Positions 8,118 through 15,021 of a DNA stretch of 40,704 nt are shown in pieces. The number at the start of each line of letters is the position of its first letter. The stretch's first letter is position 1. The notes under the pieces were generated by a model, which had not been told where the DNA came from, ran no database searches, and saw only the letters and a program-made list of their open reading frames with translations. This stretch comes from Gemmatimonadota bacterium (GTDB lineage Bacteria > Gemmatimonadota > Gemmatimonadetes > Longimicrobiales > Gaopeijiaceae): the NCBI GenBank assembly GCA_009841165.1, contig VXMI01000075.1:1-40704 (forward strand), read 5' to 3'. Made by a program: the position numbers and the translations under genes.

Positions 8118-9275
8118 ATGGGGTGTTGTCGGGCTCGGACCGCGATTGCAATAGCCGTCCTGGTGACGGCAGGGTGCGACGGAGGAGACGGGGGCGAAGA
8201 CCCTGGCGCTACGCCCGAAGTCCCCACCTACGAGGGCACCATCGACCTCGAAGTCGGCGCAATGGACGGGGACGATCCCTATCTTTTCTCGAGAATCGAG
8301 GCCGTCGCGGCCGAAGAGCGCGGACGGATTATTGTGGCCGACCGGCAATCTAACGAGATCCGCGTGTTCGAGCCGGACGGAGTGTTCGCATTCCACTTCG
8401 GAGGCTACGGCGAGGGCCCCGGTGAACTGACGGACATCTGTTGCATGGAGTTCGGGCCCGACGGTGACCTGTGGGTGCGCGAGAGCGAACGTTTCAGTGT
8501 GTTCAGGCTGGGTGAGACGGGCGCGGAATACCAAACGGGACTGAGAAGTCCGCAAATGGGCGTGACCGGTGTCATGGCTCCTTTCACCTTCGACGACCTG
8601 GGCCGGCTGGTGTCCGTCGGGCACGTGTATGACGACGACGGCGTGAGCCTGGACACACGATATCGTCTGCTCCCCGATGGAACCGTGGACACCCTGGTCA
8701 TGGCGGACAGGGAGCGCCAATCCGTGAGCCAGGAGACGGTGCCGTTTGAACGGGGGCCTTTCAGAGGCGTCGCGTACATCAATCAGCCGTTCGGCCCGAG
8801 GTGGATTCATGCTCATTCAAACGGGGGCGTCTGGGCTGAGGCGGTCACCTCGGACTACTCGATCAACTACCACAGTCCGGACGACACAGTCGCCTTGATC
8901 GAGGGCCCCTCGCTTCCGGGACCGGCACTGAGCCCCGCTGAACGAGAGCGGGCACAAGTCCAGATTGACCGTGATCTGGAACGGACCGACCTGGCCCGCC
9001 ATCCGTTTGGGATCCCCGACCGCAAGCCTCCGCTCGCCCGCATGTTCTTCGACCGGCACAGCCGTCTCTGGGTCGAGAAATCCGCACCGGACGGAGCCGA
9101 AATGCGCGAGGCGGACGTCTACGAAGGAACGACCCTCACAGCCCGGTACCGATGGCCGCGCCGCATCTGGGAGTTCCCGGTCCCCTGGGCCGCGGAATCC
9201 GTCCTGTACGGAGTGACCGCCGACTCCCTCGGTGTGCAGCGTGTGGCACGGGTGCGCTTCACGCGGACACCCTGA
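8118..9275 (+). CDS. Six-bladed beta-propeller lipoprotein (second copy)
   Basis: 385 residues. The ATG at 8118 is chosen over an upstream ATG at 8070 because AAAGGG lies 7 nt before it and the product then starts with a clean lipoprotein signal (MGCCRARTAIAIAVLVTAGC). Blade-like repeats include RIIVADRQSNEIRVFEPDG followed by GGYGEGPGEL, the same motif as the protein at 3261-4442. Predicted to be lipid-anchored in the envelope; function unknown. A CRP-type palindrome lies upstream, and the gene is convergent with an OsmC-family gene, the two stop codons lying 7 bp apart inside a hairpin. Confidence 0.82.
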   Translation: MGCCRARTAIAIAVLVTAGCDGGDGGEDPGATPEVPTYEGTIDLEVGAMDGDDPYLFSRIEAVAAEERGRIIVADRQSNEIRVFEPDGVFAFHFGGYGEGPGELTDICCMEFGPDGDLWVRESERFSVFRLGETGAEYQTGLRSPQMGVTGVMAPFTFDDLGRLVSVGHVYDDDGVSLDTRYRLLPDGTVDTLVMADRERQSVSQETVPFERGPFRGVAYINQPFGPRWIHAHSNGGVWAEAVTSDYSINYHSPDDTVALIEGPSLPGPALSPAERERAQVQIDRDLERTDLARHPFGIPDRKPPLARMFFDRHSRLWVEKSAPDGAEMREADVYEGTTLTARYRWPRRIWEFPVPWAAESVLYGVTADSLGVQRVARVRFTRTP

Positions 9276-9291
9276 GGCGCCGCTACGCCTC
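9274..9291. terminator. Hairpin spanning the convergent stop codons
   Basis: A perfect 6-bp stem (GAGGCG / CGCCTC) with a 6-nt loop. The propeller gene's TGA overlaps the left arm and the OsmC-family gene's TAG is in the loop. It may serve as a bidirectional terminator. No T-tract is present on either strand, so factor-independent termination is uncertain. Confidence 0.35.
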
Positions 9292-9747
9292 CGTCACGTC
9301 CGCCGACCAGGTGATCTCGACCGCGTCCTTCAGGCTGCACGCCGTCGGGCACTTGCCGACGTGCGTGGCCAGTGCGCGGTCCACCTTGTCGCGCGGCGCG
9401 CCCTCCGGCAGCCGGATCGTGTAGTGGGCGTGGATGCGGGTCAGTACCACGATCCGGTCCACGACCTCGTTGGTGCCTTCCGCGGTGACGCTGATCGCGT
9501 CGTTGGCCATCGGGATCCCGCGCACCTCCAGTGCGCCGTTGAGGGTCCCGAGCAGTCAGCCGGCCGCGGCCGCGACCAGGTAGTCGACGGGGAGCGGGCG
9601 GTCGGGTTCGTCGTGCAGCCGGTAGTGGGCCTTGATCGGACCGTGGACGCCGAAGTCGACCTCGGTGCCGTCGGCGAGGGTGGCGCGGCGGTGGATCCCG
9701 TCGACCTTGGTGACGGTGGCGTGGGCGGTGTAGAATGGGCTGCTCAT
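9283..9747 (-). CDS. OsmC-family peroxide reductase, probable selenoprotein (in-frame UGA at codon 64)
   Basis: The frame from the ATG at 9747 to the TAG at 9283 is 155 codons with a single internal stop, TGA at 9558-9556. Residues 1-63 end in PVDYLVAAAAG and the frame resumes LLGTLNGALEVRGI, continuing to THVGKCPTACSLKDAVEITW. OsmC/Ohr proteins reduce organic and hydrogen peroxides using two cysteines: one in a (G/A)GC segment at the start of the central helix, one in a later CP segment. Here the TGA falls exactly on the first, and the second is present as Cys133. Reading UGA as selenocysteine gives a normal-length 154-residue protein, and a SECIS-like hairpin follows the UGA. The gene is 44 bp downstream of diaminopropionate ammonia-lyase on the same strand. 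Alternative: a nonsense-mutated pseudogene, but both halves keep conserved sequence. Confidence 0.85.
9511..9550 (-). promoter_or_regulatory. Candidate bacterial SECIS element
   Basis: Immediately 3' of the in-frame UGA on the minus strand. Numbering bases after the UGA, nt 20-25 (GCGCAC) pair perfectly with nt 31-36 (GTGCGC) around a 5-nt loop UGGAG. An outer stem pairs nt 6-10 (CGGGA) with nt 41-45 (UCCCG), and nt 11-13 can pair with nt 37-39. The apical loop starts 25 nt after the UGA, has a G at its second position and is small, all matching known bacterial SECIS geometry. The high GC content raises the chance of accidental pairing. Confidence 0.7.
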
Positions 9748-9791
9748 GGGGCGGACTCTTTGTCGGTGACGGAGTGTCGGTGGGTGCGGCG

Positions 9792-11027
9792 TCACGCCGA
9801 AGGTACATCGGCGCCACCGCCGCCGGAACCCACAATCCGTGCGTACAGCTCCGGGTCGGTGGCTCCCTCGGTGTTGAAGACCAGGACGCGCGACTCCCGC
9901 CCAAGCCCGATGGCACGGCACAGGTCGGCGTCGCCCGCCGCCTCGATCAGCCCCAGCAGTCCCGCCACACCCGATTCGCCGCCCTCGAACGGCTCGCCCA
10001 GTGCGCCGCCGGCGGCCGCTCGCATGAGAGCCCTGATGCCCCCGTCCCGCACGGTCATGAAGGCGTGCGCGCCGGCGCCCACGACCTCCCAGGCCAGCGG
10101 CGAGATCTCCCGGCAGCTCAGCCCCGCCATGATCGTGTGCAGGTCGCCCCGGGCCACACGGGGCGCCCCCGCGCAGCCGCTCCGGTACAGCCCATCGGCC
10201 TCCTCGGGCTCGACGATGACCGCGACGGGGCGTTCGGGCCCCAGCCGCTCCCACAGGTGGCCGATGACCGCCGCGGCCAGGCCGCCGACGCCGCCCTGGA
10301 TGAAGACGTGGGTGGGCGATGGCCCCTGGTGGGTGGCTGACGATGCCCTCAGGGCTTCCAGGGCCTCCTCGACCATGACGGTGTATCCCACCATCACCAG
10401 GCGCGGGATCTCCATATAGCCCGGGTAGGACGTGTCCGAGATCACCGTCCAGCCGTTGTCGCGCGCGTCGCGGGCGGCCTGCGTGACCGCGTCGTCGTAC
10501 TCGCCGTCCACGCGCACCACGCGGGCGCCGAACGACCGGATCGCGGCGGCGCGAACCTCCGTGACGTGCGTGGGCAGGTAGATCACGGCGTTGAGGCCGA
10601 ACATGCGGGCGCCCCATGCGACCGAGCGGCCGTGGTTGCCGTCGGACGCGCAGGTGACGGTGGGCGCCGCCGACGGAGTACGCCGCGGCCCGTGCCCATC
10701 GCCGCCGGACGCTCCCGGCCGCCAGGTGAAGCCCGTCGGCGCCGCGGCCGTATCTCCCCCCATCATCACCCGCAGCACTCCATAGGCACCGCCGAGCGCC
10801 TTGAAGCTGCCGAGACCGAAACGGCCGCTCTCATCCTTCACATGAACCGACGCCAGCCCCAACCGCGACGCCAGATGGTGCGCGGATCTCAGCGGGGTCG
10901 GCCGGTAGTCGGGCCACGAAGAGATCTCGGTGCGGGCGGATCGGTGGGCGTCGAGATCGATGACGGCAGCCGGCCGGCGCGGGTAGGGACCCGGTGGGGC
11001 GGCGTTGGGGTTGATGGTCCAGGGCAA
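9792..11027 (-). CDS. dpaL: Diaminopropionate ammonia-lyase (PLP-dependent)
   Basis: 411 residues from a TTG at 11027, chosen because GGAG lies 7 nt upstream; a TTG at 11081 is also in frame but would leave only 21 bp to the divergent msrA. The protein is a fold-type II PLP enzyme: [20 protein letters not shown] contains the PLP lysine (Lys76), followed by [16 protein letters not shown] for the phosphate side, a [14 protein letters not shown] glycine loop, and [15 protein letters not shown]. These match the YgeX/DpaL family, which converts 2,3-diaminopropionate to pyruvate and two ammonia. A short Gly/Pro-rich insertion lies between the lysine motif and CASDGNHG. Probably cotranscribed with the OsmC-family gene. 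Confidence 0.88.
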   Translation of the reverse strand: MPWTINPNAAPPGPYPRRPAAVIDLDAHRSARTEISSWPDYRPTPLRSAHHLASRLGLASVHVKDESGRFGLGSFKALGGAYGVLRVMMGGDTAAAPTGFTWRPGASGGDGHGPRRTPSAAPTVTCASDGNHGRSVAWGARMFGLNAVIYLPTHVTEVRAAAIRSFGARVVRVDGEYDDAVTQAARDARDNGWTVISDTSYPGYMEIPRLVMVGYTVMVEEALEALRASSATHQGPSPTHVFIQGGVGGLAAAVIGHLWERLGPERPVAVIVEPEEADGLYRSGCAGAPRVARGDLHTIMAGLSCREISPLAWEVVGAGAHAFMTVRDGGIRALMRAAAGGALGEPFEGGESGVAGLLGLIEAAGDADLCRAIGLGRESRVLVFNTEGATDPELYARIVGSGGGGADVPSA

Positions 11028-11102
11028 GCGGGGGCTCCGGGTTGCGGCGGGCGGGCAGTCCGGCAGGAAAAAACCGGGCAAGTCTATTACCTTCCTTGGG
11101 CT

Positions 11103-11774
11103 ATGGATCTACGTCAAATGTTTGGTGGCGTGTTGAAGCTCCGGCGTCCGGATCCCGGCGAAGCGCTGGCTGGTCGGACCGAGCCGCTTCGTGTACCCGT
11201 CGCGCACCACGTAAACGGCAATCGGATCAAGCCTCCCTTCCCGGCGGGGTTCCAGCAGGCGTACTTCGCAATGGGCTGCTTCTGGGGCGCGGAACGGATC
11301 TTCTGGGAGCTGCCCGGCGTGTATTCAACGGCCGTGGGCTACCAGGGAGGGCTGACTCCCAACCCCACCTACCAGGAGGTCTGCAGCGGCCGCACGGGGC
11401 ACGCCGAGGTGGTGCTGGCCGTCTTCGATCCCGACCGGATCTCGTATGCGACGCTGCTCGCCGCGTTCTGGGAGGGCCACGACCCCACGCAGGGCATGCG
11501 GCAGGGCGCCGACATCGGCACCCAGTACCGCTCGGCGATCTACACCGTCGGGGATCCGCAGCGCCGCCTGGCGGTCGAGTCGCTCGACCGCTACCAGGGG
11601 GAACTGGCGCAGGCCGGCTACGGGAGCATCACGACCGAGATCGAGGACGCACCGCCGTTCTACTACGCCGAGGAGTACCACCAGCAGTATCTGGCCAAGA
11701 ATCCGGGAGGATACTGCGGACTGGGCGGCACCGGCGTGTCCTGTCCCAGCGGCGTCGCCGAACCCGTGGACTAG
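11103..11774 (+). CDS. msrA: Peptide-methionine (S)-S-oxide reductase MsrA
   Basis: 223 residues from the ATG at 11103. The catalytic motif GCFWG is at 58-62 (nucleophile Cys59), followed by VGYQGG and the TGHAEVV segment typical of MsrA. The tail carries [10 protein letters not shown], supplying likely resolving cysteines. It reduces methionine-S-sulfoxide in damaged proteins in the cytoplasm, using thioredoxin. The first 50 residues precede the catalytic domain and are longer than in the shortest bacterial MsrA. There is no clear Shine-Dalgarno; a second ATG lies at 11118. Divergent from dpaL with 75 bp between. Confidence 0.95.
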   Translation: MDLRQMFGGVLKLRRPDPGEALAGRTEPLRVPVAHHVNGNRIKPPFPAGFQQAYFAMGCFWGAERIFWELPGVYSTAVGYQGGLTPNPTYQEVCSGRTGHAEVVLAVFDPDRISYATLLAAFWEGHDPTQGMRQGADIGTQYRSAIYTVGDPQRRLAVESLDRYQGELAQAGYGSITTEIEDAPPFYYAEEYHQQYLAKNPGGYCGLGGTGVSCPSGVAEPVD

Positions 11775-11810
11775 CCCCATCCGAGGAGCCATGGCAGGAA
11801 CCGCCCTCAA

Positions 11811-12689
11811 ATGACACCGGCCTCGAATCGCGCGCAGAACGGTCCGGAGTGGAGAGGCCGGCTCTTCGACATCATCTTCGAAACCGACACCCATCGTGGT
11901 GCCAGGGCGTTCGACCTCGTGCTGATCGTCATCATCCTGGCAAGTGTCATCGTTGTGATGCTCGATTCAGTGGAAACGATCGCGGCCTCGCACCATCAGC
12001 TGCTGTACGTTCTCGAGTGGATATTCACCGTGCTGTTCACGATCGAATACGCCGCCCGACTGGCGTCGGTGCAGTCGAAACGCCGCTACGCGCTGAGCTT
12101 CTTCGGCATCATCGACCTCCTGGCGATCATCCCCACCTACCTCAGCCTGCTGTTGCCGGGCTCGGAGTACCTGGCGATCATCCGGGTGCTCAGGGTGTTG
12201 CGCGTATTCCGCGTGCTGAAGCTCGTGCGCTATCTGGGCGAAGCCAGGATTCTGGCGCGAGCAATGGCGGCCAGCCGCTACCGGATCATCGTCTTCCTCA
12301 TTACGGTGGTGACCATGGTGGTGGTGCTGGGCTCGTTCATGTACCTGATCGAGGGCGAGGACGCCGGCTTCACCTCGATTCCCGCAGCGGTGTACTGGGC
12401 GGTGGTGACTCTGACCACGGTCGGATTCGGCGACATCACCCCCAACACCGCGGTCGGGCAGTTCCTGGCCTCGGTGATCATGCTCATGGGGTATGGGATG
12501 ATCGCCGTACCCACGGGCATCGTCAGCGTCGAACTCGCCTACGCCGCACACGCCGCGGGGCAGACGGGCGGGGCGCCCGGGACGAGGGACAACGTGTGCA
12601 CGGCGTGCCGAACAGGGGGACACGACAGCGATGCCCGCTTCTGCAAGAAGTGCGGGGGGACGGTTATCGCGATTGCGCCGGAAGGCTGA
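11811..12689 (+). CDS. Voltage-gated-type K+ channel subunit with C-terminal zinc ribbon
   Basis: 292 residues, six transmembrane helices. S1 includes FDLVLIVIILASVIVVML, and S2-S3 cover WIFTVLFTIEYAARL and IIDLLAIIPTYLSLLL. S4 has regularly spaced arginines (IRVLRVLRVFRVLKLVR). The selectivity filter is TTVGFGDI, that of potassium channels, with S6 containing MLMGYGMIAVPTGIVSVEL. After S6 comes a short tail with CTAC and CKKCG, a zinc-ribbon pair unusual for this family, about residues 260-290. It would form a tetrameric inner-membrane K+ channel. Msr, channel and the DUF1707 gene lie close together in one direction. Confidence 0.93.
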   Translation: MTPASNRAQNGPEWRGRLFDIIFETDTHRGARAFDLVLIVIILASVIVVMLDSVETIAASHHQLLYVLEWIFTVLFTIEYAARLASVQSKRRYALSFFGIIDLLAIIPTYLSLLLPGSEYLAIIRVLRVLRVFRVLKLVRYLGEARILARAMAASRYRIIVFLITVVTMVVVLGSFMYLIEGEDAGFTSIPAAVYWAVVTLTTVGFGDITPNTAVGQFLASVIMLMGYGMIAVPTGIVSVELAYAAHAAGQTGGAPGTRDNVCTACRTGGHDSDARFCKKCGGTVIAIAPEG

Positions 12690-12692
12690 AGA

Positions 12693-13445
12693 ATGAGCGA
12701 AGGCAAATCTCGCGAAACTCCCGAGCGGCTCCTGCGGGAGGAGGGGTTGGAGGATGAAGATGCGCTGTCCGCAGCCCGGGAAGAGACCATCACGGTACTG
12801 AGCGAGTGCTTCGCGCGGGACCTGTTGACGGTCGAGGACTTCGAGCGGCGAGCGGAGCTGGTGCATGGTGCCCGCTCCATGGCCGAGCTGGGCACGGCGA
12901 TCGAAGGGATCCGGACGGGCGGGCTGCCGGTGCGGACGGGTGGAGCGACGGCGGGCCCATTGCGGCGCCCGAGGCCCGGCCCCGCCACCGCGCCCAACCT
13001 TGCTCACGCCCCTTCGGCCCGGGACTACGACCGTGCCATCGCCATATTCGGCGAGACCAAGCGGGAGGGCGCGTGGACTCCGGCCCGCAGCAACACGGTC
13101 GTGGCGGCCATGGGCTCGGCGGTGATCGATCTGCGGGAGGCGTACCTCGACCCGCATCGGACGGTGGTGTCGGCCTTCGCCTTCATGGGCGGAGTCGAGG
13201 TCATCGTGCCGCCGGGAGTCCACGTGGAGTGTTCCGGCTCGGCCATCTTCGGCGGTTTCGAGCAGCGGAAGGAATACATGTCCTCGCCTGTCGCCCCCGG
13301 TGCGCCCGTGGTGCAGGTATCCGGGTTCGCCGTCTTCGGAGGCGTCGAGGTCGAGCAGCGCCTGGTGGGAGAGACGAGGCGCGAGGCCAAGCGGCGGAGA
13401 CGGCGCGAGAAGAAGGAGCTGAAGCGGCTACGCAAGCGCCGCTGA
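12693..13445 (+). CDS. DUF1707 / LiaF-like cell-wall-stress protein
   Basis: 250 residues, starting 3 bp after the channel gene stop. Residues about 25-75 resemble the DUF1707 (SHOCT-like) helical domain: ARDLLTVEDFERRAELVHGARS. Residues about 105-230 form a right-handed beta-type domain like the C-terminus of LiaF (cell-wall-active antibiotics response), for example RAIAIFGETKREG, VSAFAFMGGVEVIVPPG and VSGFAVFGGVEV. The last 25 residues are almost all Arg/Lys/Glu. No membrane helix is seen, so it is probably cytoplasmic, perhaps binding nucleic acid or membrane surfaces through its basic tail. Specific function unknown. Confidence 0.8.
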   Translation: MSEGKSRETPERLLREEGLEDEDALSAAREETITVLSECFARDLLTVEDFERRAELVHGARSMAELGTAIEGIRTGGLPVRTGGATAGPLRRPRPGPATAPNLAHAPSARDYDRAIAIFGETKREGAWTPARSNTVVAAMGSAVIDLREAYLDPHRTVVSAFAFMGGVEVIVPPGVHVECSGSAIFGGFEQRKEYMSSPVAPGAPVVQVSGFAVFGGVEVEQRLVGETRREAKRRRRREKKELKRLRKRR

Positions 13446-13596
13446 TCCGCCCGGTTTTGCGCCCGCGGTGCCGAAGCCGTAGTCTCCCCGTGTTCCAGCG
13501 GACCGAAGTGCACATTTCCGGCGCCGGACAGCCGGAGGGGACCTCGCGACCGCTCACAGCAGAAAAGCTCGTCCAACCCCAGGAGACTATCCGCAC
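13446..13596. other. 151-bp intergenic region before the DoxX gene
   Basis: No open frame or convincing promoter was found. A perfect 12-bp palindrome (TCCGGCGCCGGA) lies near 13515-13527, which could be a small operator or part of a hairpin. AGGAG lies about 12 nt before the doxX start. Confidence 0.4.
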
Positions 13597-13998
13597 ATGT
13601 TCAACAAGGAACACCCCGGACTCAAGGTGCTCGCCTACAACGCCCTGCGCGTCGTGGCGGGTCTGCTCTACGCCCAGCACGGAGCCCAGAAGCTCTTCGG
13701 AGTCCTCGAGGGCAACCAGGCCGAACTGATGAGCCTCATGGGCCTGGCCGGGGTCATCGAGTTCTTCGGCGGGCTGCTGATCGCGGCCGGCCTGTTCACC
13801 CGGCCGGTGGCGTTTGTGGCATGTGGCCAGATGGCGGTCGCCTATTTCATGGCGCATGCGCCACAGGGCTTCTGGCCGATCCTCAACAGGGGCGAACTCG
13901 CCGCCTTCTACTGCTTCACCTGGCTGTTCTTCTTCACGCACGGACCGGGCAAGTACTCGATCGACGGGCGGCTGGCCTCCCGGAAGGCGGAGGAGTAG
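13597..13998 (+). CDS. DoxX-family membrane protein
   Basis: 133 residues, four predicted transmembrane helices. The N-terminal segment RVVAGLLYAQHGAQKLFG is the family's signature helix, followed by IEFFGGLLIAAGLFTRPVAF, MAVAYFMAHAPQGFWPILN and a last helix FYCFTWLFFF. DoxX proteins are small integral membrane proteins linked in some bacteria to thiosulfate or quinone redox chemistry and oxidative-stress complexes; the exact role of this one is unknown. It is convergent with a bacilliredoxin-like gene, only 3 bp separating the stop codons. Confidence 0.9.
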   Translation: MFNKEHPGLKVLAYNALRVVAGLLYAQHGAQKLFGVLEGNQAELMSLMGLAGVIEFFGGLLIAAGLFTRPVAFVACGQMAVAYFMAHAPQGFWPILNRGELAAFYCFTWLFFFTHGPGKYSIDGRLASRKAEE

Positions 13999-14016
13999 GC
14001 CTCAGCAGTGCTCCGC
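13987..14016. terminator. Hairpin spanning the doxX / bacilliredoxin convergent stops
   Basis: A 6-bp stem (GCGGAG / CTCCGC) encloses 18 nt that hold both stop codons and a smaller GAG/CTC pairing. It could act as a bidirectional terminator. No T-run follows on either strand. Confidence 0.35.
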
Positions 14017-14418
14017 GAACGCTGACTGCAGGTCCTGGGCTATGGCCGGGGCTGACCGCCCCTCGATCTGGAAGCGCTCGAGCATGAACACCACGTCGCC
14101 GTTCTTCAGAAGGGCGATGGAGGGCGACGAGGGCGGATAGCCGATCAGGTGCCGCCGCGCTGAAGCGGTGGCGTCCATGTCCTGTCCCGCGAAGACCGTG
14201 ACCATGTGGTCGGGCTGCGTGTCGCCCTGCAGCGCCATGGCCACCGCGGGTCTGAAGATCCCCGCCGCGCACCCGCAGATCGAGTTCACCGCGACGAGGA
14301 CGGTCCCTTCCATCGCGTCCATCGCCTGCTCGACCTGCTCGGCGTCGCGCAGCTCCTGAAAGCCCATTCGCACCATGTCGGCCCGCATGGGGGCGACCAT
14401 CATCTCCGGGTACGGCAT
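14002..14418 (-). CDS. BrxA/BrxB-family bacilliredoxin (YphP/YqiW type)
   Basis: 138 residues from an ATG at 14418 with AAGGA about 10 nt upstream. The start MPYPEMMVAPMR and the active-site segment VAVNSICGCAAG (CGC at 48-50) are diagnostic of this thioredoxin-like family. In Firmicutes these proteins remove bacillithiol from proteins; relatives in other phyla act as disulfide or S-thiol reductases. The partner thiol here cannot be read from sequence. Located close to MsrA, DoxX and the OsmC-family gene, consistent with thiol-redox homeostasis. Confidence 0.9.
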   Translation of the reverse strand: MPYPEMMVAPMRADMVRMGFQELRDAEQVEQAMDAMEGTVLVAVNSICGCAAGIFRPAVAMALQGDTQPDHMVTVFAGQDMDATASARRHLIGYPPSSPSIALLKNGDVVFMLERFQIEGRSAPAIAQDLQSAFAEHC

Positions 14419-14550
14419 ATCGATCGTGTCCTTCGGTGGGGTTCGCTTGTCACGGGACACGAAGTCTACCGGGGAATGCGGCCGGATACCAGATGCCGGG
14501 CGGGAGAGCGCGCATCGCAATATTGTTATAGACAAGGAGGAATGGCCGCG
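14419..14550. promoter_or_regulatory. Divergent intergenic region, bacilliredoxin / Mo-hydroxylase
   Basis: 132 bp between two divergent starts. Mostly GC-rich, but 14516-14532 is AT-rich and contains the palindrome CAATATTG (14518-14525) and TTATAG, where a -10 element could sit. AAGGAGG at 14534-14540 serves the downstream gene. No good -35 hexamer was recognised. Confidence 0.35.
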
Positions 14551-15021
14551 ATGGAAGTAGTCCGCCTGCGAGTCAACGGCGACGAGCGCGTGTGTGGGGT
14601 TCCAACCCACTACACGCTCCTGGAAACGTTGCGCTACGGACTCGGCCTGACCGGATCGAAGCAGGGATGCGACAAGGGTGACTGCGGCGCCTGCACCGTG
14701 ATCGTCGACGGCAGGGCGGTGCTGTCGTGCATCACGCCGGTCTGGGAGGCCGAGGGAAGGGAAGTGCGTACAGTCGAGGGGCTCGCGACGGCGGCCGGGC
14801 TTCATCCGGTGCAGGACGAGTTCGACCTCAACGGCGCGGCGCAGTGCGGTTTCTGTACGCCGGGCATCCTGTGCAGCTCGGTGGCGCTCCTCGACCGCAA
14901 CCCTTCGCCCACGCGCGGCGAGATCCGGGCCGCACTTGCCGGCAACCTGTGCCGCTGCACCGGATACGAGAAGATCTACGACGCGGTCGAGGCCGCGGCC
15001 GAAAGGCTGGGCGACCGGTGA
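14551..15021 (+). CDS. Molybdenum hydroxylase small subunit, 2x[2Fe-2S] (4-hydroxybenzoyl-CoA reductase gamma-like)
   Basis: 156 residues. The ATG at 14551 lies 10 nt after AAGGAGG; an ATG at 14542 is only 1 nt from it and so is less likely. The plant-type [2Fe-2S] cluster is held by Cys40, Cys45, Cys48 and Cys60 (GCDKGDCGAC...LSC). The second cluster uses QCGFCTPG (Cys99, Cys102) and LCRCTGY (Cys134, Cys136). This is the electron-transfer subunit of xanthine-oxidase-family enzymes, passing electrons between the molybdenum site and the FAD subunit. The next gene starts inside its stop codon (GTGA). Assignment to the 4-hydroxybenzoyl-CoA reductase branch rests on its partner subunits. Confidence 0.92.
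   Translation: MEVVRLRVNGDERVCGVPTHYTLLETLRYGLGLTGSKQGCDKGDCGACTVIVDGRAVLSCITPVWEAEGREVRTVEGLATAAGLHPVQDEFDLNGAAQCGFCTPGILCSSVALLDRNPSPTRGEIRAALAGNLCRCTGYEKIYDAVEAAAERLGDR

Noticed and set aside
9283-9747. OsmC gene as a simple pseudogene broken by a nonsense mutation
   Set aside because: The only defect is a TGA exactly at the conserved Cys, both halves are well conserved and a SECIS-like hairpin follows. Kept as the alternative hypothesis only.
10566-11102. N-terminal extension of MsrA to 10566
   Set aside because: The extension runs antisense through dpaL; the MsrA family body starts after 11103.
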